Below are positions 31,843 through 39,180 of a stretch of DNA of 41,585 nucleotides, piece by piece. The notes beneath the pieces are model-generated. The model was not told the DNA's origin. It did not search any database and worked only from the letters and a program-made list of their open reading frames with translations. The position numbers were made by a program, and so were the translations under genes. Source of the DNA: a virus; the IMG/VR virus record IMGVR_UViG_3300037575_000045, positions 1-41,585 of that record. One strand, given 5' to 3'. Position 1 is the first letter of the stretch. Each line of letters starts with the position of its first letter.

Positions 31843-34246
31843 GTGCTATCCCTCTATCCGATACATTTTGGCTAATCGTATCATTATTTGCCTGAATGAT
31901 GATAGGCTTTTGTCCGCCACTGTCGAGTCGCTGAGAAACCTTGGGCATCGTTGGGAACTGCAGCAGCTTGCTTATTGGCAAGTTAGGTAGCGGCGTGCTG
32001 AAGTTGGTCGCTGCAGGTGCAAAGTTATTGCTAGGCTGAGCCATATCCCCCAAGCTAAATCCCAAAGGGCTATTTGTCGGCTTGGCTTTACTTGTTGAGT
32101 TCTGCTTTATGGCGTAGTTTGTATTGATGGATTCCGCTATTGCCGCTCGCTCTGCCTTTTCAGCCTGGGTTTCTCGTGGTCGCTCATAAAACTCAGAGAC
32201 TATAGCGCCCGCCTGCCCTGCTGTCGTAGCTCCTTTTAGCTTCTTCCCTGCGCCCTGCTCAGTGCCTTTTGTAAGCTCATACTGCACAAAGGCCAGTTGC
32301 TCCGCATAAGACGCCTGCCTGATATCTTTACCAAACGCTTTTTTGAAGTTAGCTTGGCGGTCTGGGTGCCACTGAGCTACGCCATAAGCCTTACCACCAT
32401 CACCTACCGCCGTATGATCAAACATACTCTCCTTTTGCAGATTGGCAACAATGCCCGCTGCCTGCTCCTTGCTCCACCCCTGCTTCACAAAATAGCTCAT
32501 AGCCTCTGTGGTTTTAGCTCTGTCGCCTGCGCTTTTAGGCTTCCTGCTTTCAGTCTTCATGCGGGCAATCGTAGGCTTAATACGGCCTGACTGGATGTCT
32601 TCATAGTAATCTGAGTTAGGTGCAGCTGTATTGCCATACTTCTCCCCTTGCTTATAATCAGAAACCCAGCCTTCTTTTGTGTATATGGCCACATGGCCAT
32701 AATTATGCTTAGAGTTTTTACTAGATGGCATGCTCATAACATCGCCAATATTTGGCACGTAACCCTCGTTATAATCAACGCTCTCAAACTTACCCTTGTT
32801 CAAATTCATAAGGTTCTGAGCCACGTCCTTGCCATGCCCACTCGCCTGCAAGCCATTAGCCCTAAAAGCATTGTTCACATACTCAGCGCACGCACCTAGC
32901 GACACGTTAGCAGCATTCTGAATGGCATAGTCAGACGCCTTGATTGCCAGCTCTGCAGATTCACCACCCATTCCGAAGAAGTTTTTAGCAGAATCAATTT
33001 TACTGCCAATCCACGATGACATCCTGCTTGTCGCATCGCTAAGACTGCTTAGTATTGGTGTTAATTTCAACTCCCAGAAACTACGCATCTTATCAGCCAG
33101 ATTATAGTTTTTAAGCGAAGTGGTCCAACTCTCAATATAAGGCGATGCCGTCCTACCCAGCCACTCACCACCCTCGCTACCAAGCCATGCCCCAAGCGCC
33201 CCGCCAACTACAGTGCCAACACCTGGGAATATCATAGACCCGATGGCTGCACCAGCCAATGCGCCACCACCACCGCCAGCAAGAGCCCCAACCCCGCCGG
33301 ACTTGCCAGCATGGTCCATATCGCCCCAATTCATAGCAAGATCAGCCACGCCAGCAAGCGCTGCTATAGGACCCAAGAATTTCATGCCCTTGAGTTTGCC
33401 AAGACCACCAAGAAGACTCTTTCCGCCCTTACCAAGCAGTCCAGCACCAGCACCCAGTAAGCCTGCGAGTCCAGCGCCAGCGCCTAGTGCACCACGACCA
33501 AGCAAGCCACCAAGCCCAATACCTCCGCCTGACCTGCCGCCTCGCATTAACTGACGTAATATCTTGGTTAGTAGCTTTTCATTGTTGCGGTTATGACGCT
33601 CCTCATCTCGTGGCAGCGGCTCACGTCTCTTCATGGACTTAAACTTACTCCATGACCATTTGACAGCACGACCGGCCATGCCAGCCCCGCGGGTAACTGG
33701 CGATAAAAGGCTTTTTGCTTCGTTCAAGCTATCGACCAATGGGTCAACGCCTTGTGCGCTACCCACGCCTCCACCATGCACGCCAGCACGACTACGCAAG
33801 CTCTTTAATAGACTCTCATCGCTAGAGCGACTACGACCGCCCACAAAGCGTCCATTCTCGTCACGCTCCCTTGGGGCGTTGCCTCTGGTGCTACTGGATG
33901 ATGTGTTGGTGGTGGGATTGGGGGATGCCCTATGATTAGGCGCTCTACGTGTGACGCCTCGCAAGGTGCTATCACTGTTTGATGTGTTGCTAGATGAGGT
34001 TCTAGCAGGGCCCTGCCCTGATGGGCTAGTATTAGCGCTATTACGCATTCGCCCAGTAGTATTTCTCTGTGCGATGCGTTCGGCATTACTTGCTACCCGC
34101 GCCATGCGAGTATTGGCGATTTGATTTTGCGACTTTAGAATCTTAATGATTTCTTGAGTGTCGTCACTTAGAGCCTTCATGCCGCTCTCTAATCGTGCTG
34201 AGCCGACGATAAAGCCTTGTTCGTCATAGTTGAGTATAGTTGCCAT
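31799..34246 (-). CDS. Tail lysozyme / tape-measure-like protein with CHAP and lysozyme domains
   Basis: 815 residues. A helical N-terminus (about 1-60); a Ser/Thr/Asn/Pro-rich linker (about 60-145); Gly/Ala-rich hydrophobic segments (about 240-355); a CHAP-like amidase with Cys453 and His518 (GACAEYV, YGHVAIY); and a Phage_lysozyme2-type domain at about 583-705 (GIVANLQKESMFDHTAVGDG, Glu606; AYGVAQWHPDR). The C-terminus has KPIIIQANNDTISQNVSDRG, common in phage internal tail proteins. Two wall-cutting domains would open peptidoglycan during injection. No longer tape measure is present in the window. LP11 and its stem-loop precede it. Confidence 0.83.
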   Translation of the reverse strand: MATILNYDEQGFIVGSARLESGMKALSDDTQEIIKILKSQNQIANTRMARVASNAERIAQRNTTGRMRNSANTSPSGQGPARTSSSNTSNSDSTLRGVTRRAPNHRASPNPTTNTSSSSTRGNAPRERDENGRFVGGRSRSSDESLLKSLRSRAGVHGGGVGSAQGVDPLVDSLNEAKSLLSPVTRGAGMAGRAVKWSWSKFKSMKRREPLPRDEERHNRNNEKLLTKILRQLMRGGRSGGGIGLGGLLGRGALGAGAGLAGLLGAGAGLLGKGGKSLLGGLGKLKGMKFLGPIAALAGVADLAMNWGDMDHAGKSGGVGALAGGGGGALAGAAIGSMIFPGVGTVVGGALGAWLGSEGGEWLGRTASPYIESWTTSLKNYNLADKMRSFWELKLTPILSSLSDATSRMSSWIGSKIDSAKNFFGMGGESAELAIKASDYAIQNAANVSLGACAEYVNNAFRANGLQASGHGKDVAQNLMNLNKGKFESVDYNEGYVPNIGDVMSMPSSKNSKHNYGHVAIYTKEGWVSDYKQGEKYGNTAAPNSDYYEDIQSGRIKPTIARMKTESRKPKSAGDRAKTTEAMSYFVKQGWSKEQAAGIVANLQKESMFDHTAVGDGGKAYGVAQWHPDRQANFKKAFGKDIRQASYAEQLAFVQYELTKGTEQGAGKKLKGATTAGQAGAIVSEFYERPRETQAEKAERAAIAESINTNYAIKQNSTSKAKPTNSPLGFSLGDMAQPSNNFAPAATNFSTPLPNLPISKLLQFPTMPKVSQRLDSGGQKPIIIQANNDTISQNVSDRGIAHAITGGLGQDRYWG

Positions 34247-34248
34247 AA

Positions 34249-34290
34249 GAGTGCCTTAAATGAGCGTTTATAGCCCAAATTATGGCACTC
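34249..34290 (-). promoter_or_regulatory. Stem-loop between LP11 and the tail lysozyme gene
   Basis: Minus strand GAGTGCC pairs with GGCACTC. The first base of the LP11 -10 hexamer is the last base of the 5' arm. AAGG of the 3' side is the ribosome-site candidate, 7 nt before the ATG at 34246. No T-run. Confidence 0.7.
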
Positions 34291-34318
34291 AGAGGGGGTT
34301 AGGCTGGCTTAGTGTTCC
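34279..34318 (-). promoter_or_regulatory. Late promoter LP11 (GGAACACT-N26-CATAAT)
   Basis: Variant GGAACACT at 34318-34311; -10-like CATAAT at 34284-34279. It is the rightmost late element, marking the border between early and late genes. Confidence 0.72.
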
Positions 34319-34325
34319 TAGTCGC

Positions 34326-34430
34326 TTACCTTTCACCCTTAACCATGTATGCCCACGCTAAAATAATAAAGCCGGTTATTGTCGATAGGACCATCGCCAG
34401 CAGCAAACCATAAATAAAATTAATCATCAT
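34326..34430 (-). CDS. Very small single-pass membrane protein
   Basis: 34 residues, mostly one membrane segment (INFIYGLLLAMVLSTITGFI then ILAWAYMV) with a short basic end. GAGG lies 6 nt upstream and the ATG overlaps the stop of the gene before it, indicating coupling. It could be a pinholin or accessory membrane protein; no test is possible from sequence. Confidence 0.55.
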   Translation of the reverse strand: MMINFIYGLLLAMVLSTITGFIILAWAYMVKGER

Positions 34431-35343
34431 TCACCTCGCTAAACTCAACGTCTTCGGTATCATCCTCCAAGAAGAAGTCCGGATCACTTTCAAACTGCTC
34501 AACCCTAGACATACGGTCTTGTAATTGTTGATGCAGCTTCTCTCGCATGGCCTCCTCCTCTTCTTGAATGCCCGCCAGCGCTTCTAGTGAGTCCAAGCGG
34601 CGGTCACGGTCTGATTGGCTAAAGTCCTCTGGGGTAATGCCGCAAAGCGGCATTTCAACTTCTGAGATAGTTTTAAGCGCTATGGCCAAACTGGTAGTGG
34701 TATCGGTTAGCGCCTTACTAAGCATCATTGCTTTTTTTACCTTTTGGACGGCCGCCTCAACAGCGTTCGCAGAACCCTCATCGTTTTCGCCTATCTCAAA
34801 ATCAGCGCCAAAATCTCCCTCTAGTGCTTCACGCTCTACCTGTTCAGCGGCGGCAGCAAGATCCGGAATACCGAGGGTTATATCAATGGCCTGATCAAAT
34901 AACTTGCCTAAATTAGCGTACCTACGTCGAGTCTTGTTGATAATAGCGGCACGGCCTTGGGCATCAATGACAACACTCTCGGTTATTTCCCCAATCTTGC
35001 TTCCTGCTGCTTCCAATTCGGCTGCTGCTTCCCATCTTTGTGCCTTATTGGTTTTAGAGGAAATAGTGCTGGGTTTTTCTGCTTCCTGCTTCCTGTTTTT
35101 CTCACTTCCGGCGCGACCTGCTTCCCCAATGCCGCTATTTTTAACTGGCTTTACAAGGCTTTGCTTCCCCCATGCTTCCTTTTTGCGTCTTTTACTGATA
35201 GTGCCGGTAGACTTTGGTGCGGCATTCCCATACTTAATTTGCAGCTGCTCAATTAGTTCTCTGTCGGTAATTTCAGGCGTGTTCTCCCATATAAACCTAG
35301 CGGCCACCCAAACCTCGTCCTTGGAATAATTACTCACAATCAC
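34420..35343 (-). CDS. Putative terminase small subunit or DNA-binding protein
   Basis: 307 residues from a GTG at 35343. N-terminal about 1-60 looks like a helix-turn-helix (DEVWVAARFIWENTPEITDR, then LIEQLQIKYGNAAPKSTGTI, basic RRKKE), as in small terminases and phage DNA-binding proteins. A Lys/Glu-rich linker, then helical and coiled-coil parts (VEAAVQKVKKAMMLSKALTD), and an acidic C-terminus (DPDFFLEDDTEDVEFSEVND). It lies well apart from terL, about 8 kb upstream. Another role, such as a late regulator, is possible because this is the last pre-late gene with DNA-binding features. Confidence 0.5.
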   Translation of the reverse strand: MIVSNYSKDEVWVAARFIWENTPEITDRELIEQLQIKYGNAAPKSTGTISKRRKKEAWGKQSLVKPVKNSGIGEAGRAGSEKNRKQEAEKPSTISSKTNKAQRWEAAAELEAAGSKIGEITESVVIDAQGRAAIINKTRRRYANLGKLFDQAIDITLGIPDLAAAAEQVEREALEGDFGADFEIGENDEGSANAVEAAVQKVKKAMMLSKALTDTTTSLAIALKTISEVEMPLCGITPEDFSQSDRDRRLDSLEALAGIQEEEEAMREKLHQQLQDRMSRVEQFESDPDFFLEDDTEDVEFSEVNDD

Positions 35344-35474
35344 CCCCCTACGACTTGCGCATCATCTAGGATTTTGGTTTCAGGCAGTCTGCGGCGGTCT
35401 TGTTTATCTCCGCGGCCCCATATCAGCTCTGCAGCCGCCCACATATCATCTGGCAGACTTTCGTTAGATACCAT
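35340..35474 (-). CDS. Small protein resembling the N-terminus of the next gene
   Basis: 44 residues. VSNESLPDDMWAAAELIWGR parallels the start of the downstream protein (VSNYSKDEVWVAARFIWENT), so it looks like a partial duplicate of its N-terminal helix. Both ends overlap neighbouring genes (ATGA at 35474; TGATTGTG at 35340-35343), typical of real, coupled phage genes. Function unknown. Confidence 0.6.
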   Translation of the reverse strand: MVSNESLPDDMWAAAELIWGRGDKQDRRRLPETKILDDAQVVGG

Positions 35475-36169
35475 CAGTCGCCCACCCCTTCAACATACTT
35501 ATCAAGTCCAAGCTCAGGCTTAGGTAATGGCAAACTGTATTGATACTCTTTGTCTGCATCGCTAAGCAATACGTGCTTATCCTCAGCATCCAAGCGCTCT
35601 TTAATCTGCATCATATCGGTATCAACTTGCTGCTGCTGACGTGCCATTTTGACTTCAATGTGTCTTACGACCTGCAGCACCATATTGCACGCATTAACAG
35701 CCTCATCGGACGCCTTACCGCTTGCTGAATCCGTCTTGACGATATCGCACAATGTCTTGACCGTGTTTACCAGCGTCACATGATCGTTCTTACAAATGGT
35801 CTTCATGTGCTCGACCATGACCTCAGCAAAGCTTGTTGTTAAATGCTCAACCATAGACCGTGACTGCGACACCACGTGATTGACTGTGCCCGCCAGCATA
35901 TCAACCTCAGGCTCAGTGGATAATCCGCATAGATAATCCAGTGATTGACCGTAGAAGTCTTGAAATATCAGCATGTCAAATAGCGACAAATCCTTTTTAC
36001 CGTTCTCAATTTCACTGATGCGGTTTCTGTTATTACTCACACCCCACAGAGCAACCATCACCTCAGTCTGACCCATATTCATGTTCTTGCGAGCCGCTGC
36101 AAGGTTCTTCCCCACAGTGACGTTAATCTGCTTTTTTTGCTTACTCGTAAAACCCAGTCGCTTACCCAT
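35474..36169 (-). CDS. XRE-family transcriptional regulator
   Basis: 231 residues. HTH at about 20-80 (GKNLAAARKNMNMGQTEVMV, then NRNRISEIENGKKDLSLFDM, FYGQSLDYLCGLS). The rest is helical with possible dimer contacts (MVEHLTTSFAEVMVEHMKTI) and a coiled coil, ending in a proline/acidic tail. It binds DNA as a repressor or activator. Placed just after the bidirectional terminator and transcribed in the same direction as the replication genes; GAGGG precedes the ATG. It is one candidate for control of the early/late switch, but nothing ties it to the GGAACACC sites. Confidence 0.78.
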   Translation of the reverse strand: MGKRLGFTSKQKKQINVTVGKNLAAARKNMNMGQTEVMVALWGVSNNRNRISEIENGKKDLSLFDMLIFQDFYGQSLDYLCGLSTEPEVDMLAGTVNHVVSQSRSMVEHLTTSFAEVMVEHMKTICKNDHVTLVNTVKTLCDIVKTDSASGKASDEAVNACNMVLQVVRHIEVKMARQQQQVDTDMMQIKERLDAEDKHVLLSDADKEYQYSLPLPKPELGLDKYVEGVGD

Positions 36170-36282
36170 AAAACCCTCATCGCTAATGCGTTGTCTTATA
36201 CACCCATAACCGCTACAATCACCCTTGTCGTCTGGTTGCGCGGTTACGGGGCTAAGCCTTGGTTGCCATGGGTATCTGGATT

Positions 36283-36312
36283 AAAACGCTCATGTCCCCA
36301 CATGGGCGTTTT
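36283..36312. terminator. Bidirectional terminator at the end of the replication operon
   Basis: AAAACGCTCATGT pairs with ACATGGGCGTTTT (one mismatch, CCCC loop), with T-runs on both strands. It separates the early replication genes from the regulator. Confidence 0.85.
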
Positions 36313-36319
36313 TATTTAT

Positions 36320-36427
36320 CTATTGCTTGTCAGTAGGTGGTCTTAGTGCCCATACGCCCCAGGCGCACAAAGCCATAAAACACCAGTAAATAATCTCTTT
36401 TGCTAGATCAATCCCATCTGCACTCAT
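36320..36427 (-). CDS. Very small single-pass membrane protein
   Basis: 35 residues (MSADGIDLAKEIIYWCFMAL then CAWGVWALRPPTDKQ). GGGAGG lies about 9 nt upstream. It sits 4 nt after the kinase gene and directly before the terminator. Function unknown. Confidence 0.55.
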   Translation of the reverse strand: MSADGIDLAKEIIYWCFMALCAWGVWALRPPTDKQ

Positions 36428-36431
36428 AAAC

Positions 36432-37514
36432 CTAACCCTCCCCAGCAATCTTAGACAGCAACTCATTGCCGTCCACTTGCGCATATAGCCACTCTAAATC
36501 CCTAGAATTATCAATAACGATATCTCCGGCTTCAAACCCCACCGGATTCTCCGATTTATGCCCCGAATTGATACCGCCACGCCCCGTTAGATGAATTAAT
36601 ATGCCATTACTGCGGATAAGCTCCGCCTCGTTCTCAAATCGCACGTCAGGCACAATTAGCGACTTGCCAGCATTCACCCGAGCAAACACTTTTACCCAAA
36701 AATCATTGTCGATTAAGTCACGGCCCCACTCTGTCCCCAGTGTCTGCATCATCCGGCGGGGTGTAACGCCAAAATAATCATGAATCTTGTCTTTAGAGAG
36801 TTCTGTACAGTCCACGCGAATCACTCTGAGCATTGCTTTTATCGGATCAGCGAATGACGACCGACCCCAGTTATCGCCCAGGTTCTCCAGCAAGTAATCA
36901 GCAAGCGTATCCTTGCCAGCACGCGCAGGGCCTGTGATGCCGATTAAATGCATTGGCTTAGATGCAGATTCATCTGGTTGTTTTTTTAAACGCTCGGCGC
37001 AAGGATTAAATGCCTTGAACACATTGGCTCGAAATCTCTCGTGCAACGATGATCCGTCGCCCAGCACGGCAATAGACTTGCTCTCATCGTCTGAATGCCC
37101 GTAGTCAAAACCAATCACCGGCGCTTCAGCAGTCGCCCCAGTATCATCTGGCTGCTCTCGGTCGGCTGCTGGCACTGGCTCCGCACGCTCCGCCTCAAAA
37201 AACGTATTTTCATCAAACCATGCAAGAGCCCTGCGCGAAAGATAGCAGTTTCTTTTGCTTAAAAAATCAGTAATCTGAGTCTCGGTTATACAAGCTGTTG
37301 GGTACTGGAGGCCATCACTAGCCTCAACCATCATGAGCACCTCATTGCCAGGCCCCATTTTTCTTTTATAGCTGGTAACCACAGCTGGCCGAGTAAGACC
37401 CAACATCGACATCAAGTCTGTTTTCTTAAAATAAACAACATTGTCTGATCCCAAAATCACGCTAATTTTGGATTTATCATACTGGGCAAAAACCCTCGCC
37501 TTAACCACATTCAT
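36432..37514 (-). CDS. Putative deoxynucleoside monophosphate kinase fused to an N-terminal Bro-N-like domain
   Basis: 360 residues from the ATG at 37514 (AGGG upstream; GTG at 37517 less likely). C-terminal about 188-355 has HLIGITGPARAGKDTLADYL (P-loop about 196-204) and later RMMQTLGTEWGRDLIDNDFW, IVPDVRFENEAELIRSNGIL, typical of phage dNMP kinases that balance nucleotide pools for DNA synthesis. N-terminal about 1-110 (NVVYFKKTDLMSMLGLTRPA, YPTACITETQITDFLSKRNC) resembles Bro-N/antirepressor-type DNA-binding domains. The fusion is unusual and may link DNA binding to nucleotide supply. Confidence 0.75.
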   Translation of the reverse strand: MNVVKARVFAQYDKSKISVILGSDNVVYFKKTDLMSMLGLTRPAVVTSYKRKMGPGNEVLMMVEASDGLQYPTACITETQITDFLSKRNCYLSRRALAWFDENTFFEAERAEPVPAADREQPDDTGATAEAPVIGFDYGHSDDESKSIAVLGDGSSLHERFRANVFKAFNPCAERLKKQPDESASKPMHLIGITGPARAGKDTLADYLLENLGDNWGRSSFADPIKAMLRVIRVDCTELSKDKIHDYFGVTPRRMMQTLGTEWGRDLIDNDFWVKVFARVNAGKSLIVPDVRFENEAELIRSNGILIHLTGRGGINSGHKSENPVGFEAGDIVIDNSRDLEWLYAQVDGNELLSKIAGEG

Positions 37515-37540
37515 CACCTAACCCTCTCAACCTGTTGAAT

Positions 37541-37678
37541 TTACTTACGACCCGTCTTTTTTAATTCATCTCTAACCGTGTTTCTAACCGATTGCTTGAC
37601 GCACCACCGAATCCACTTGGAAATCATCACGCCAATTGCGAAAAGCACAACTGTCTTCAAAATCATCACTGCATCCAT
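37541..37678 (-). CDS. Small single-pass membrane protein
   Basis: 45 residues: VMILKTVVLFAIGVMISKWI (membrane) then a basic tail (RWCVKQSVRNTVRDELKKTG). The ATG lies 3 nt after the nuclease gene's stop. Too short for confident function; lies in the replication operon. Confidence 0.5.
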   Translation of the reverse strand: MDAVMILKTVVLFAIGVMISKWIRWCVKQSVRNTVRDELKKTGRK

Positions 37679-37681
37679 CCC

Positions 37682-38095
37682 CTAACCCTCCAAACCCATG
37701 TAATCTTTAATCACCGAAATAGCATCGTTAGAGCCGTATGCAACCACCGCCCTATAGCCCTCGTCATTAAGCATCCCTATCCGCTCAAGCTGTAACTTCG
37801 TGGGCCGACCCCTGACCGTCTTAAGCTCAATCCGCAATCCGTGATAACCACCCTTAGCAATATCTAGTATCAAGTCCGGATAACCTGCCTTAGTGCCCAT
37901 TGCCTTGAATTTTTGCGCCTCTGGCGAGTAGGTCTTGCCATTTTTTCCAACCTTGGTGGCTCGCTTGCCGCCATTAGGACTATGGTGAAGGTAAGCGGCT
38001 AGCTGGCGACCCTTGTACTTAACGTGTTTTGCATAATCGATAACTGCTTTTTGAACCTGATCCTCGGTCGGACCACTTAACTTCGTCTTAATCAC
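37682..38095 (-). CDS. VRR-NUC domain nuclease
   Basis: 137 residues from a GTG at 38095, preceded by AGGAGG at ideal distance; an upstream in-frame ATG lies inside the previous gene. HHSPNGGKRATKV, MGTKAGYPDLILDIAKGGY and LRIELKTVRGRPTKLQLERI match the VRR_NUC family (PD-(D/E)xK fold with D in PDLILD, E and K in ELK). It probably processes junctions or ends during phage DNA replication or recombination. Overlaps the gene before it by 8 nt. Confidence 0.85.
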   Translation of the reverse strand: MIKTKLSGPTEDQVQKAVIDYAKHVKYKGRQLAAYLHHSPNGGKRATKVGKNGKTYSPEAQKFKAMGTKAGYPDLILDIAKGGYHGLRIELKTVRGRPTKLQLERIGMLNDEGYRAVVAYGSNDAISVIKDYMGLEG

Positions 38096-38270
38096 CTGCA
38101 ACCTCCTTCGTATTCTTATAAAAATCATCACGTGTCATAAGTTCGACTGTAAAATCATCTGCATACGTCACCTCAACTCGGGTCATGGACAGGTGGGGAC
38201 AGCGCGATATTGGCTTGTCGTCTCTTGCCGTGTTTACCCTGTGGGTTTTGGGCTTGCTGTCTGTTGTCAT
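38088..38270 (-). CDS. Small protein of the replication operon
   Basis: 60 residues, basic and polar start (SKPKTHRVNTARDDKPISRC), then VEVTYADDFTVELMTRDDFY. Overlaps both neighbours (ATGA at the start; GTGATTAA with the nuclease gene). No family recognised. Confidence 0.55.
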   Translation of the reverse strand: MTTDSKPKTHRVNTARDDKPISRCPHLSMTRVEVTYADDFTVELMTRDDFYKNTKEVAGD

Positions 38271-38740
38271 GCCGCCTCATCCCTATCAATCGCTGAGTTT
38301 TGCCAGTCTGTGGCGTCGTGCTCACCGCAAAACGGAGAGTATCCGCCGTATTCCATGTGCCAATACCCGTTAGCGTGCTCTAAGCCGCTTTTTTGCACGG
38401 GATATAGATAGCTTCTGCCGTTTTTATTTGTTGCCGCACTCTTGACCCATTCGGGCGCACCATCAAAAACCTCTTGCGTCAATTTCTTCACGCCCTCATC
38501 CCTATTGATTGCGCTATTTTGCCAGTCGCTAGCATCAAACTGAGTCCAACTAAAACCAATCCTCTGGCACTTGCCGAAAAAATCACCATCCATTGGGGCC
38601 ATCCACTCTTCATCTTCAATGCTTAGTAACTCAGCCTTAACTGCAAACCAAAACCCTTTGCCATCTTTATCTACTGCTGCACTTACCGCCCAATCAGGAC
38701 AATCATGTCTATCAAACACGCTATGGTTAAAGTCCGTCAT
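38267..38740 (-). CDS. Protein with internal duplication (DWQNSAI motif)
   Basis: 157 residues built from repeats: DWQNSAINRDEGVKK and DWQNSAIDRDEAA, and two 30-residue units (CPDWAVSAAVDKDGKGFW..., APEWVKSAATNKNGRSYL...). The W-x-x-S-A-x-x-(D/N)-K/R pattern recurs in small phage proteins of unknown function. It overlaps the genes on both sides. Possible protein- or nucleotide-binding role; not proven. Confidence 0.65.
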   Translation of the reverse strand: MTDFNHSVFDRHDCPDWAVSAAVDKDGKGFWFAVKAELLSIEDEEWMAPMDGDFFGKCQRIGFSWTQFDASDWQNSAINRDEGVKKLTQEVFDGAPEWVKSAATNKNGRSYLYPVQKSGLEHANGYWHMEYGGYSPFCGEHDATDWQNSAIDRDEAA

Positions 38741-39180
38741 GCCCTCACCACCGTCTGCCCCTTACTCGGATGAATCAAAGCCAACTGCTCCGGCTCCAGA
38801 TCCTTAATCATGCTGTCGTAGATAATGCCAATGGTCTCTACGATTGACTCCAAGCCGTTTTTTAGATTGTAATCACCGGTATAAACCAGGCTGTTGTTGC
38901 CCTCACCGATTAGCGGCAAATGCAGCGTTATCTTGTACCGGCGCTCTTCTTTCAAAATTTGATGACTGTCGATAGCCCAGTCTTCCGTAAATCTCGTACC
39001 TGCCAGCAACTCCTCAAATTCAACGTCACTGCGCAGTGGTATCAGCATGTAGCCCTTAAACACTGGTATCAGCGGCTCCTTTTCAGGCTCTGCATCTCCC
39101 AAATAGATTTTGCGCTGTAGCTGGTCTCGTCTTTGCTGCTCACGTTTCTTTTGGGCTGCGGTTTTGGCTTTGCGGCTCAT
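38737..39180 (-). CDS. Protein of unknown function after the helicase loader
   Basis: 147 residues. A strongly basic start (RKAKTAAQKKREQQRRDQL) is followed by a beta-rich part (LIPVFKGYMLIPLRSDVEFE, YKITLHLPLIGEGNNSLVYT) and a helical end. It overlaps the loader's stop by 4 nt. A DNA-binding or replication accessory role is possible. Confidence 0.6.
   Translation of the reverse strand: MSRKAKTAAQKKREQQRRDQLQRKIYLGDAEPEKEPLIPVFKGYMLIPLRSDVEFEELLAGTRFTEDWAIDSHQILKEERRYKITLHLPLIGEGNNSLVYTGDYNLKNGLESIVETIGIIYDSMIKDLEPEQLALIHPSKGQTVVRA

Noticed and set aside
33213-33554. Plus-strand frame opposite the Gly-rich part of the tail lysozyme gene, and similar long plus frames (14-499, 3737-4051, 34568-34894)
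   Set aside because: Pro/Ser-rich or skewed mirror frames of real minus-strand genes, without ribosome sites or spacing of their own.
1395-34318. GGAACACC as an ECF-type sigma -35 (GGAAC...)
   Set aside because: ECF promoters need a -10 at about 16-17 nt. No conserved element is found there; the conserved hexamer is 25 or 26 nt away and sigma70-like.
1395-34318. GGAACACC copies as transposon ends or recombination sites
   Set aside because: All have one orientation, a fixed distance to a -10 and a place after stop codons; no target duplications or transposase.
36181-36282. tRNA-like or regulatory RNA sequence upstream of the XRE gene
   Set aside because: No cloverleaf could be formed; only a weak TATAAG and no convincing -35 were seen.
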